From Xanthomonas maliensis (GTDB taxonomy: Bacteria; Pseudomonadota; Gammaproteobacteria; Xanthomonadales; Xanthomonadaceae), in assembly GCF_009192945.1 (NCBI RefSeq), contig NZ_NSET01000044.1:124001-188000 (forward strand): a stretch of 64,000 bases of DNA, written 5' to 3'. Positions 29,737 through 39,520 of this stretch are shown piece by piece. A model generated the notes under the pieces. It worked only from the letters and a program-made list of their open reading frames with translations. It did not search any database and had not been told where the DNA came from. Both the position numbers and the translations under genes were made by a program. Numbering within the stretch: the first letter of the stretch is position 1; every line of letters starts with the position of its first letter.

Positions 29737-31047
29737 ATGTCGTCCACGCCTCGCGCCCCTGCCGTGCCAGCCTTGTCGCCGCAGGCACTGCTCGCCTACG
29801 CAGCGGCCCACTTCGGCAAGAGCCTGCTGTGGTATGCCGGCGAACTGCTGCTGATCTATTGGTTGACCGAACATGCCGGCATCGCCGCGTTCCAGGCCGG
29901 GCTGGTGCTGGCCGCGGGATTCGTCGCCAGTGCCGTACTTGGCCTGATGGCCGCCAGACACCTGCGGCGGCGGCTGCGCGACGCCGCCAGTGTCGGGCGC
30001 CTGCAGTGGCAGGCGTTGACGGCGGCAGCGCTGGCCTTGTTGATGGTGTTCGCCGCGCAATGGCTGCCGGTGCCCTGGCGGCTGGGCTATGTGCTGATGG
30101 TCAGCCTGCTGTTTCGACTCGCCTACGCGGCCTGCGACGTGGCACAGAACACTTTGCTCAGCCTGGTGGCATGGCCATGGCGGGGGCATGCCGGCGCCAG
30201 TGCCTTGCGCTTGGTCGGCAGCGGGCTCGCCGCGATATTACTCAGTGCAATGGTCGGCCTGTTGGTGGCGCACGGCCGGCATGGCGGGCGCGACGCGTTC
30301 GAGGCCGGTGCGCTGCTGACGACGATCGCGGTGCTGTGCGGCGGATGCCTGTATTGGCAGCTACGCCACGTCGCCATCGGGCCGAGCGCGACACCGCCCG
30401 CAGAGCCGCCACGCTGGCCGGATCTGCCATGGCGCCCGATCGCGCTGATCGCGACGATCTCGCTGACGCTGCCGACCTTCACCAAGTTGGCTCCCTACGT
30501 GGCAAGCGGTCCGTTATCGCCACAGTGGGCGGGTCAGGTCCTGATCGCGTATGCCGCCGGCACCCTGCTGGTACAGCCGGCCGCCGTGCGCTGGGGAATC
30601 CGCTGGCCGCCGCGGCAACGGCTGCCTTGGCTGGCCGTGGCCCTGCTGCTCAGTGCCGCCCTGTTTTTGCTGACGGTGCCATCCAGCCCGACACTGAGCC
30701 TGGCCGCCGCTGCTGGCATCGGCGCGGTCGGCGGCACGCTGGGGCAATTGGTCTGGTCCTGGCACGCGCAGTTGACCGCCCGACAGGCAGTGACACACCA
30801 CGCGCTCAGCTTCGCCACCCTGACCGCCGGCGCACAACTGGGCCTGGCGGTCGGGGTGGTCGCCATTGGCCTGCTACTGGAGGCCTTCGGTGGCCCGGTG
30901 GGTCATCGCCTCTGGCAGCCCTGGGCGATGGTGGCCGGGCCGATCGCCTGTGCAGTGCTCTGCCTAGCGCTGACGCTGCTCGACGGCGGCCGCTGGCTCA
31001 GGCAAAGAACGCCCGCTGCAGCGGCAGCAGCGCCGCACCCAGCGTGA
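29737..31047 (+). CDS. MFS-like membrane transporter
   Basis: 436 residues with about 12 predicted membrane segments. The first, FGKSLLWYAGELLLIYWLTE, resembles the start of the glycoside-pentoside-hexuronide symporter type of the major facilitator superfamily. Basic loops such as RHLRRRLRDAA fit cytoplasmic positions. The substrate is unknown. The gene is convergent with the ROK regulator and overlaps its 3' end by 50 bases. The nearby receptor and phosphodiesterase suggest, by context only, import of a glycerophospho or sugar compound. The ATG at MSSTPRAP is taken as the start; a longer frame adds 25 unsupported residues. Confidence 0.8.
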   Translation: MSSTPRAPAVPALSPQALLAYAAAHFGKSLLWYAGELLLIYWLTEHAGIAAFQAGLVLAAGFVASAVLGLMAARHLRRRLRDAASVGRLQWQALTAAALALLMVFAAQWLPVPWRLGYVLMVSLLFRLAYAACDVAQNTLLSLVAWPWRGHAGASALRLVGSGLAAILLSAMVGLLVAHGRHGGRDAFEAGALLTTIAVLCGGCLYWQLRHVAIGPSATPPAEPPRWPDLPWRPIALIATISLTLPTFTKLAPYVASGPLSPQWAGQVLIAYAAGTLLVQPAAVRWGIRWPPRQRLPWLAVALLLSAALFLLTVPSSPTLSLAAAAGIGAVGGTLGQLVWSWHAQLTARQAVTHHALSFATLTAGAQLGLAVGVVAIGLLLEAFGGPVGHRLWQPWAMVAGPIACAVLCLALTLLDGGRWLRQRTPAAAAAAPHPA

Positions 31048-32152
31048 CCGCATCGCCGCGGGTCCGGGCGATGCACAGGTGCGGCAGCGGCGGCGCCAAG
31101 CCATGCCGATTGGGCGCGCGCGGAATGCGGATGCGCGCGATCAAGCGCTCGCCGAGCCAGCCCGGCAAGCGCCCGCCGATGACGATCGCCTGCGGGTCGA
31201 GTGTGTAGGCGAGATAGGCGCATAGCTGCGAGAACGGCGTTTCCGCCAATCCCAACCACGCCTCCACGCCGGGGCTGTCGGCATGCAGGGCGCCCAACAT
31301 CTGCTCGACGCTGGCGTGGCTCTGCCCGGCCACCTGCTCCATCGCCAACAGGACGTCCAGATTTGGGTAGGCCATGCCGCCCACCGTCCAGATCCCGCCG
31401 AACTCGCCAGCGTTGCCGCGATAACCGCGGAACAGCCGACCATTGGCGATGATGCCGCCGCCGAATCCGTTGGTCAGGTGCAGATAGGCGAAGTCGCGAC
31501 ACTCGCGCCCGACGCCGTACATGCTTTCGGCGACCGCCGCAGCGGAGCCATCGTTCTCGATGATGACGGCGCAGCCAAGGGCATCCTCCAGGATGGGCGC
31601 CAACTCGATCTGCGACCAGTCCTCCAGCACCGGCGGGCCGACCATCTGTTGGCCCTCGCCGGTGAAGAAGGCCGAAATGGCCATCCCCGCCCCGATGACC
31701 CGCGTGGCATCCACCCCGCTCTGCTCCAGCACCTGCTGGCGCATACGCAGCAACTGATGCAGCACCGGCGCGCGCCGCAGGTCGGTCATGCCCATGCGCT
31801 GCAGCCCGCGTATGCCACCTGCGAAGTCGATCAGCGCCACTGCGATCACATCGCCCATCAGACCGATGCCCAGCGCGTACGCATAGTCCGGCGCCAGGCG
31901 GACATCCACGCTTGGATTGCCGCGACCTTCGGCGGCGCGCGGCGCCAGTTGGACCATGCGCTCCTGCACGAACCCCTGCAGCAGGCGGGCGACCGTGGGC
32001 TGAGATAGATCCAGCTGGCGACTGAGCGCGGCCTGGGTCTGAACGCCGGTCTTGAAGACGCGGTCGAGCAGCTGGCGGCCACCGGTACTGACGCGCTGCG
32101 GAAAATCGGGATGCGGCATTGGGCAAAGCCAGGCTGGCGGTACGCGAGACAT
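30998..32152 (-). CDS. ROK family transcriptional regulator
   Basis: 384 residues. An N-terminal winged helix-turn-helix (TQAALSRQLDLSQPTVARLLQGF at about 38-60) is followed by a ROK sugar-kinase-like domain (YALGIGLMGDVIAVALIDF; IIENDGSAAAVAESMYG; LTNGFGGGIIANGRLFRG). The usual CxCGxxGC zinc motif of ROK kinases and many ROK repressors is absent after EFGG. ROK regulators mostly sense sugars or sugar phosphates. It is divergent from the TonB-dependent receptor and probably controls it. The ATG is supported by an AGG seven bases upstream; the GTG one codon earlier is an alternative. Confidence 0.9.
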   Translation of the reverse strand: MSRVPPAWLCPMPHPDFPQRVSTGGRQLLDRVFKTGVQTQAALSRQLDLSQPTVARLLQGFVQERMVQLAPRAAEGRGNPSVDVRLAPDYAYALGIGLMGDVIAVALIDFAGGIRGLQRMGMTDLRRAPVLHQLLRMRQQVLEQSGVDATRVIGAGMAISAFFTGEGQQMVGPPVLEDWSQIELAPILEDALGCAVIIENDGSAAAVAESMYGVGRECRDFAYLHLTNGFGGGIIANGRLFRGYRGNAGEFGGIWTVGGMAYPNLDVLLAMEQVAGQSHASVEQMLGALHADSPGVEAWLGLAETPFSQLCAYLAYTLDPQAIVIGGRLPGWLGERLIARIRIPRAPNRHGLAPPLPHLCIARTRGDAVTLGAALLPLQRAFFA

Positions 32153-32171
32153 CACGAACCTAGCACATGGA

Positions 32172-32221
32172 CATCAAATTATCATACATGAAGAATAGTA
32201 TTAAACCTACATTCTTTTAAT
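32172..32221. promoter_or_regulatory. AT-rich divergent promoter/operator region
   Basis: Between the ROK and receptor genes about 50 bases hold only about 11 G or C, far below the surroundings. Inside are an ATTAAA / TTTAAT inverted repeat (32200-32205 and 32216-32221) and a looser TCATAC / GTATTA pair (32182-32187 and 32198-32203). These are plausible operator half-sites for the adjacent ROK regulator and contain the likely promoter(s). No exact promoter can be assigned. Confidence 0.55.
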
Positions 32222-32231
32222 TGGGGGCTCC

Positions 32232-34727
32232 ATGCACACTGTCACTCCATCTCCGCGCCTGCTTGCCCTGGCGCTCGCGTCCGCTCTTTACACCGCTGCC
32301 GCACAGGCAGAACAACCACCGGAGGCACCCGCCGATGGCACCACGACCCTGGACCAGATCGTGGTCACCGGCACGCCGCAGGGCCAGTCGCAGAAGAACG
32401 CGCCGTTCGCGATCAGCGTGGTGTCCAAGGAACGCCTGGACCGCAGCAGCCCGAGCAGCAGCGTGGACATGCTGCGTGCGGTCCCGGGCTTTTCCGCCGA
32501 GCCCTCCGGCGGCCAAGGCGGCGGCCAGAACCTGTACGTGCGCGGCCTGCCGGCCGGGGGCTGGTACTACGTGCAATATCAGGAAGACGGACTGACCCTG
32601 TTCGACGAGCCGCAGGAAAGCTTCTTCAACATCGACACGCTGTTCTCGCTGGACATGATGACCGAGCGCCTGGAAGTGGTACGCGGCGGCACCTCGCCCC
32701 TGTTCGCGACCAATGCGCCCGGCGGCACGGTCAACGCGATCACCCGCCACGGCACCGCCACTGCCGAAGGTGCGGCGAGGATGACGGTCGGCAGCAATGG
32801 GTTACGCCGCGAGGACGCCTACAGCGCCGGCCCACTGAGCGAAGATGTGCTCTATAGCATCGGCGGCTTCCACCGCAGCGACGACGGATTGCGCCCGACC
32901 GGCTACACCGCCGATCGTGGCGGTCAACTCCGCGGCACCCTGACCTTTCTGATCGGCGATGCGATCCTCGATGTCGACGGCAAGTATCTGGACGACCGCA
33001 CGACCTTCTACAACCCGATCCCACTGGCCGATCCACGCAATCCCGCGCAGTCGCTGGATGCGCTGATCGACCCGCTGGATGGCACCCTGCTATCGGAGGA
33101 CTTGCGCCACAGCAGCATTCCCACCTTCGACGGCAACCGCAGCCTGCGCCGGTCGCTGGACCTCGCCGATGGCATCCATGCCAAGGTCAAGCAACTGGGC
33201 ACGCACCTGGACTGGACGCTGGGCGACGGCCTCACCCTCAACAACCGCATGCGCGTGGTCGATGCGGAGGTGGACTACACCGCGCTGTTTTCCGGCGCTG
33301 CGCCATACGACGCCAACGCCTACCTCACCACGCAGCTCGGCCGCGCGCGCAGCGGATTCGGCACTGGCGTCGCCCGCGTCGGCTACGTCGCCAGCCGTAC
33401 CGGTGCCAGCTACGATCCCGCCGCCGCCGATGGCCTGGTGCTGGAAAGCGGGCTATGGAACGCGCGCACCCACCTGCGCACCTTGTCCGACGACCTGCGC
33501 TTGAGCAAAGCGTTCGACGCGTCTGTCCTCGGCAAGCACACGCTCACCGCTGGCGTGAACGTGCAGCACGTCGAGTTCGCGCAGGACCGCTTGCAGAACA
33601 CCGTGCTGACCAGTTTGCAGAATCATGCCCAGCGCCTGGACGTACTGGCCTACGATGCAACCGGCAACGTGGTCGGTTCGGTCACCCAAAATGGGTTCGT
33701 GCGTTACGGCAACGGCGTCACCAGCGGCTTCGTCAACGCGACCTATCTCTCGCCCTATCTGTGGGACTCCGTGCGCTTCGGCCGCCTCGGCCTGGACGCT
33801 GGCGTGCGCACCACCCGCTATAGCGCCAACGGTGGCCTCTATGGCATCAGCACACGCAACCTCGGCGATCCCACGACGCTGGCCGACGACAACGTCGGCG
33901 GCCTCAGTGGCGCCTTCGCCACGCGCAGCGATCGCCGCCACGCAACCCAGTGGACGTTCGGCGGCGACTTCGCGCTGACCCCACAACTGCAGGCGTTCGC
34001 CCGCTACACCGAATCGCAGCGCCTGCCGAGGTTGCAGAACGTGTACCAGACACAGAACGCTGCGGTCACCGACATCGATCAAGCCGAGGCCGGCCTGCGC
34101 GGCAGCTTCGGCAACAGCTTCTCGTTCTCCACCGTCGGATTCTGGAGCCGCTTCAACGATCTGTCGATCAGCGCGATCGTGCTCAACGACGCCGGCGCCG
34201 TGCAGACCCTGTCGCTGGTCGGCAAGACCCGCACGCTCGGGCTGGAATCGGAATTCAACTGGCGTCCATCACCGCTGTTCGGCATCACCGGTTCGGCAAC
34301 GCTGCAGGACCCGCAGACGCGCAGCCTCAGCAACGCCACTACCGGCGCCAGCTACGGCAATCTGGACGGCAAGCAGATCTCGCGCATCCCCAAGTTCATC
34401 GCCTCTTTGAGTCCGACCTTGTATCTGGACATCGCCGGCCGTCCATTGCAGGTATCGGCCACGGCCTATCGCATGGGCCAGCGCTATGTCGACTACACCA
34501 ACGCCACCGCGCTTCCGGCTTACACCACGTACGACCTGGGCTTGTTCGCACAGTTGAGCGATCACCTGGAGCTGCAATTGCACGCCGCCAACGCCGGCAA
34601 CGATCTCGGGCTGACCGAAGGCAACGCGCGCGTGGACACCTTGTCCGGGCAAGGCACCGCCGATGCGATCTACGCGCGCCCGATTTTCGGTCGCAACTAC
34701 AACGCATCGCTGACCTGGAGGTGGTGA
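32232..34727 (+). CDS. TonB-dependent outer-membrane receptor (with phosphodiesterase)
   Basis: 831 residues. Signal peptide 1-26, TonB-box region LDQIVVTG at 40-47, plug (MLRAVPGFSAEPSGG, LYVRGLPAGG, LEVVRGGTSPLF) and a long barrel ending NASLTWRW with terminal aromatic Trp. GGGGG lies just before the ATG. Its stop is two bases before the start of the phosphodiesterase gene, so the two are co-transcribed. The receptor probably imports a compound that the phosphodiesterase acts on or releases, such as a glycerophosphodiester; this is contextual inference, and iron complexes remain possible. Confidence 0.92.
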   Translation: MHTVTPSPRLLALALASALYTAAAQAEQPPEAPADGTTTLDQIVVTGTPQGQSQKNAPFAISVVSKERLDRSSPSSSVDMLRAVPGFSAEPSGGQGGGQNLYVRGLPAGGWYYVQYQEDGLTLFDEPQESFFNIDTLFSLDMMTERLEVVRGGTSPLFATNAPGGTVNAITRHGTATAEGAARMTVGSNGLRREDAYSAGPLSEDVLYSIGGFHRSDDGLRPTGYTADRGGQLRGTLTFLIGDAILDVDGKYLDDRTTFYNPIPLADPRNPAQSLDALIDPLDGTLLSEDLRHSSIPTFDGNRSLRRSLDLADGIHAKVKQLGTHLDWTLGDGLTLNNRMRVVDAEVDYTALFSGAAPYDANAYLTTQLGRARSGFGTGVARVGYVASRTGASYDPAAADGLVLESGLWNARTHLRTLSDDLRLSKAFDASVLGKHTLTAGVNVQHVEFAQDRLQNTVLTSLQNHAQRLDVLAYDATGNVVGSVTQNGFVRYGNGVTSGFVNATYLSPYLWDSVRFGRLGLDAGVRTTRYSANGGLYGISTRNLGDPTTLADDNVGGLSGAFATRSDRRHATQWTFGGDFALTPQLQAFARYTESQRLPRLQNVYQTQNAAVTDIDQAEAGLRGSFGNSFSFSTVGFWSRFNDLSISAIVLNDAGAVQTLSLVGKTRTLGLESEFNWRPSPLFGITGSATLQDPQTRSLSNATTGASYGNLDGKQISRIPKFIASLSPTLYLDIAGRPLQVSATAYRMGQRYVDYTNATALPAYTTYDLGLFAQLSDHLELQLHAANAGNDLGLTEGNARVDTLSGQGTADAIYARPIFGRNYNASLTWRW

Positions 34728-34729
34728 GC

Positions 34730-35647
34730 ATGCATTACCGAAGCCTAATGATGAGTCTTGCATTCGCGCTGCCGCTGCTGGCGGCAGCGGCGCCACCGAG
34801 CCTGCCTGATCGACTGCGCGACCCGCGTGGCGACACACTGGTCGTTTCCCACCGCGCCTGCTGGAAGTTCGCCTCGGAAAACACCGTCGACGGCATCGCC
34901 GCCTGCATCGCGCGCGGTGTGGACATGGTGGAGATCGACGTGCGCACCAGCCGCGACGGCCGCTTGCTGCTGATGCACGATGAGACCGTGGACCGCACCA
35001 CCGATGGTCACGGCGCAGTGGCCGAGCTGGACGCTGCACAGATCGCCGCATTGCACGTCCGCAGCCAGGGCGGAGGCAACGGCAGCACCGTGACAGAGCG
35101 CCATCCGCCCACGCTTGCCGAAGCACTGGCAATGGCACGCGGCCGCGTGCTGGTGAACCTGGACGTCAAAGCGGCGGCACTGGACCAGCTGCTGGATGCC
35201 GTCGAGGCGGCAGGCGCGCAGCGGGATGTGCTGTTGAACGTCCCGCTGGATGTGCCAGACGCAATTATGCAGCGCGCCCGCAAGGCCGACATCGCGGTGC
35301 AGGTGCTGTACTCGCAGCGCGATGCCACCATGTCGCCGCGGCAAGCGCTGCGTCGTGCTGCAGCGTTGCGGCCAACTGTCGTGCAGGTGATGTTCGATGA
35401 TCCCGCGGTGCTACGCATCGCACAACGCGAACTGGCAGGCCGCGCGCGCTTATTCATCAACACGATGACCAACGACATCGCCAGCGGCCGGCCGATGCGC
35501 CTGTCCGGTGACTACACCGACCAACGCGCGCTGCAAGACCCGGCCCAGGTCTGGGGAGTGCTACGCAAGGATGGCGTCAGCATGATCCAGACCGACGAAC
35601 CGCTGGCACTGCAACGCTATCTGCAGGCTGCAGGCACACCACGCTGA
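34730..35647 (+). CDS. Secreted glycerophosphodiester phosphodiesterase
   Basis: 305 residues with a signal peptide (LAFALPLLAAAAPPS). The GDPD TIM barrel is shown by VVSHRACWKFASENTVDGI (catalytic His and Glu), VDMVEIDVRTSRDG (Glu and Asp metal ligands) and LLMHDETVDRTTDGHG (second His). It splits glycerophosphodiesters into glycerol-3-phosphate and an alcohol in the periplasm. The usual HRG is HRA here. The ribosome site GGAGG lies in the receptor 3' end. It is the second gene of the receptor operon. Confidence 0.93.
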   Translation: MHYRSLMMSLAFALPLLAAAAPPSLPDRLRDPRGDTLVVSHRACWKFASENTVDGIAACIARGVDMVEIDVRTSRDGRLLLMHDETVDRTTDGHGAVAELDAAQIAALHVRSQGGGNGSTVTERHPPTLAEALAMARGRVLVNLDVKAAALDQLLDAVEAAGAQRDVLLNVPLDVPDAIMQRARKADIAVQVLYSQRDATMSPRQALRRAAALRPTVVQVMFDDPAVLRIAQRELAGRARLFINTMTNDIASGRPMRLSGDYTDQRALQDPAQVWGVLRKDGVSMIQTDEPLALQRYLQAAGTPR

Positions 35648-36183
35648 TCGCAGCGGTCTTTGGCAACGACGTGCACGTTATCGTCGACGTCACCCCAGGT
35701 GGCGTCGATCATGCACTGGGCGGCCGACTGCACACAGAAGATGCTTGTGTGCGCGACACCGAAAAACTGCGATGTTTGCTTTATGCATGCACGCATGCAG
35801 GCCAGAGATCCGCATGCCACCGCAGCGGCGACGTGCACCTGGAGCACAGACGAAACACTCGCGGCCACATCGACGTGACACAACGTCGCGAGACGAAATG
35901 CGCTATCGGCGACGTTTTTTCGCGTGACGAGCTTGTGTAGATTGCAAAAGCGCGCCAGAGGGCGTGATCGCTGTCAATCTTCCAGATTCAGTCGCGATTG
36001 GGGAACCGCTCCCTATCGTGCGGCAACTTTCAGATCCGCCACCTCCGGCGGATCGGCCGGCCACTGTTCTCGTGCCGGCGACCGGGCGGCCCGTGACAGG
36101 CCGCCTCCCCATGACGCCAAGCCCTCTGCGCGCGTATTCGACTGGATGCGCTGCGGTAAGGCCCACACGGAGCAAGGAGTTCT
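35648..36183. other. Intergenic gap with palindromic patches, no firm gene
   Basis: 535 bases between the phosphodiesterase and the SleB-like gene. It contains GCATGC repeats (around 35783-35800) and a T6 run (around 35914-35919). Short frames on both strands (for example a GTG frame of 89 codons from 35671) have no ribosome site and no recognisable features. It must include the promoter of the hydrolase gene. Confidence 0.4.
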
Positions 36184-36645
36184 ATGAAACTGGCCTGGAT
36201 TCTTTGGCTGTCGCAGTTGTTGCCGCAGCCGGCCGCCGATTCGTTGTGCCTGAGCACGACCGTTTATCTGGAAGCGCGTGACCAGACCCTGCGGGGTCAA
36301 CAAGCGGTTGCCGAAGTGGCGCTGCGCCGGCTCGACAGCGGCCTGTGGGGCGATTCGATGTGCCAAGTGGTCACCGCACGCAAGCAGTTCGCACCCACGC
36401 TGGTCTCGCCCGGCACCCAACTGAAGAACGACGCGGCTTGGAACAAGGCGCTGGACGTCGCGTTGGCGGCCGAGCGCAATTGGGCATTGCCGGTTGGCCA
36501 ACGCAAGGAAATCGTTCCGGGCGCAAGTCATTTCGCCGCCAATGCGGTGGCCAGCCCCAGCTGGCGCAACGCCTATCAGGTCGCGACCATCGGCGACCAC
36601 ACGTTCTACCGCGTGCAGACGCTGCGTCCGCGCACCGCGTCATAA
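36184..36645 (+). CDS. SleB-like cell wall hydrolase
   Basis: 153 residues. N-terminal hydrophobic start, then LCLSTTVYLEARDQTLRGQQAVAEVALRR with the catalytic Glu30 of the Hydrolase_2/SleB domain; a conserved PGASHFAANAVASPSWRN segment and HTFYR close the domain. Such enzymes are lytic transglycosylases or amidases on peptidoglycan. In non-sporing bacteria they are linked to wall turnover. AAGGAG sits just upstream of the ATG. It is a minimal, single-domain version. Export signal is weak, so location is uncertain. Confidence 0.85.
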   Translation: MKLAWILWLSQLLPQPAADSLCLSTTVYLEARDQTLRGQQAVAEVALRRLDSGLWGDSMCQVVTARKQFAPTLVSPGTQLKNDAAWNKALDVALAAERNWALPVGQRKEIVPGASHFAANAVASPSWRNAYQVATIGDHTFYRVQTLRPRTAS

Positions 36646-36699
36646 GCAGGTCGCATCGCGCATCGCCGGCCGCGATCGCACATGGCGCGCGGCGGCAAG

Positions 36700-37530
36700 G
36701 CGCTCTCCCGCGCGCGTTGTGCGGATCTACCGACGCGACCACTGCTGCTAACGCGCGCACCCCGCAGCCGACTGGCACGCACGGCCAACAGATCCCTCCG
36801 CGTGAGAATACCGACGACACGCAAGCTCTGGGCATCGACGACGACGACCAACGGCCGACACCGGCATCGGCCGTAAGGGCGGCCCTTCGCGCAACGAAAG
36901 CGTCCGCTCGATGACCACCGGTGCGCGTTGCAGCAATGCCGCCAGCAGTAGCGCATCTGCATGACAAGGATGCAGTCCCTCTGCGCGCATCACCATGCCA
37001 TATCGCGTGTCGTCGGGTGCACGCACCGGGAATCCGTGGTGGCTGACCTCTGCGCCTCGCTGCACCAACCGGTGGCGCACCTCTCACCCAGGGACTGGGG
37101 CGATTGCAGGCTCACCACTGCGCGGCTGCACGCGTCGCCCACGGCCATCTGATCCAACTGGTCGGCGCTGTAGTCCACCGGTACGCGCGCGCCACGCCGC
37201 ACGAATGCTCGATCATGATGGTCTGCCGCATCAGCAAACTGGAGACCAGGCAGGCGATCGCACAGGCACCCAGCAGCGGCAGCAATCCGTGCACCTGCGT
37301 CGCTTCGACGGCGGAGATCACCGACGCCAGAAACGCGCGCGATGCACCGGAACCCATCGCCGCCGTGCGCGCCAGCGCCGCCATTCACGCATCCATGCCG
37401 GGCCATGACGGGTCGCTGGCAACGCCACCCCCGCAGACCGCCCAACGTTCCGCCGATGGCGAACAGCGGCGCCGGGATGCCGGCCGGCGTGCCACTGCAA
37501 CCGCCACGTGCTGGCCTGCCTCCGTCCAGC
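36700..37530 (-). pseudogene. Decayed ClC-type chloride channel gene (C-terminal remnant)
   Basis: Read on the minus strand in shifting frames, the region gives pieces of a ClC protein in the right order. First comes SGTPAGIPAPLFAIGGTLGGL (the GxFAP selectivity-filter motif), then GMDA, a TGA at 37385-37387 where Trp is expected, and MAALARTAAMGSGASRAFL with ATQVHGLLPLLGACAIACLV. VPVDYSADQLDQMAVGDA follows in another frame, then a CBS-like RPLVVVVDAQSLRVVGILTRRDLL in a third. At least four frameshifts and one stop are needed. The N-terminal half is missing; the divergent GST gene begins right at the edge. It is not expected to be functional. Confidence 0.8.
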
Positions 37531-37564
37531 TAAGCTTGCAGCCACCTGCCTACCGGGATCGACC

Positions 37565-38179
37565 ATGAAGCTCTATACCAAACCAGGTGCCTGTTCGCTC
37601 GCAGACCACATCGCCCTACGCTGGTCGGGCCTGCCATTCGACTTGGTGGTGGTGGACGCCGCAACGATGAAGTCGCCCGAGTACCTGCAGTTGAATCCCG
37701 CCGGCGCAGTCCCGCTGCTGGTGATCGACGCCTGGGCGCTGACACAGAATGCGGCCATTCTCAACTACATCGCCGATGTCGCTCCGCTCACCCCGCTGGG
37801 CGGCGACGGCACCGCCCGCAGCCGCGCGGAGATCAATCGCTGGATCGCTTATTGCAATGCCGATGTCCATCCCACCTTCAAGCCGCTGTTCGGCAGCACG
37901 GCCTATCTGCAGGACCCGGAGCTGATCACCCGCAGCCAGGACGATGCACGCAGTAAGTTGCGCACGCTCTATCAGCGGGCGGACGCGCATCTGCAAGGCC
38001 GCAGCTGGCTGGCGGGCGATGCGCATACCGGTGCCGACGCCTACCTGTTCGTCACCTTGCGCTGGGCACGCAAGACCGGTGTGGACTTGAGCGGCCTGGA
38101 CGCCTTGGAGGCATTCTTCCAGCGCATGCTGGCCGACGCCGATGTGCAGGCCGCACTCAAAGCGGAAGGTTTGAACTGA
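37565..38179 (+). CDS. Beta-class-like glutathione S-transferase
   Basis: 204 residues. The thioredoxin-like N-terminal domain MKLYTKPGACSLADHIALRW places Cys10 where beta-class bacterial GSTs keep their mixed-disulfide cysteine. PAGAVPLLVIDAWALTQNAAILNYIAD contains the cis-Pro and the gamma-glutamyl-binding QNAAI loop. The C-terminal helical domain ends ADVQAALKAEGLN. It conjugates or binds glutathione in detoxification. The ATG is preceded by GGGATC; the upstream in-frame extension crosses the ClC remnant and is rejected. Confidence 0.93.
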   Translation: MKLYTKPGACSLADHIALRWSGLPFDLVVVDAATMKSPEYLQLNPAGAVPLLVIDAWALTQNAAILNYIADVAPLTPLGGDGTARSRAEINRWIAYCNADVHPTFKPLFGSTAYLQDPELITRSQDDARSKLRTLYQRADAHLQGRSWLAGDAHTGADAYLFVTLRWARKTGVDLSGLDALEAFFQRMLADADVQAALKAEGLN

Positions 38180-38249
38180 GCCTGCGAGCGGCGCCAGTAG
38201 ACGCCAGTGGCCCGCGTCGGTGCGCTCGATGAAGGATGCCGCACAGGTA

Positions 38250-38399
38250 CTAGTTTTTGACCGACACGCCAATCAACGCTTTTGCAGAGACAGGCCCGCC
38301 ACTGCAAGCGGTGATGTATGCGTCACCCGTCAACGCACGTGCGCCGATCCAATACAGCGAGCATGAGTCGCCTCCGTTCGGGATAGCACTGGCAATCTG
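38250..38399 (-). pseudogene. Possible 3' remnant of an unidentified protein gene
   Basis: A minus-strand frame of 49 codons reads QIASAIPNGGDSCSLYWIG and continues to CSGGPVSAKALIGVSVKN before a TAG. Unlike the shadows nearby, its composition is protein-like, but it has no start codon and is preceded in frame by a TAA. It may be the C terminus of a decayed surface or secreted protein. The family is not recognised, and it could be chance. Confidence 0.3.
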
Positions 38400-38470
38400 T
38401 TAGCGGCTCCTGCTTGCAACACTGAGCCAGACGCCAGACGTGACCGGCATCCGTGCCTCTGAAACGCGAA

Positions 38471-38491
38471 ACGCCGGGCAATGCCCGGCAT
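38471..38491 (-). terminator. Hairpin after mdh
   Basis: On the minus strand the stem ATGCCGGGC / GCCCGGCGT with a three-base loop and one mismatch is followed by GTTTCGCGTTTC. It is about 28 bases after the mdh stop. The T-run is broken, so efficiency is uncertain. Confidence 0.7.
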
Positions 38492-38518
38492 TTCGTTACA
38501 GCACGATCGCAGCAGCGA

Positions 38519-39520
<1,002 letters not shown>

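Noticed and set aside
35671-35940. 89-codon GTG-start frame after the phosphodiesterase
   Set aside because: No ribosome site, no domain, and an equally long frame exists on the other strand.
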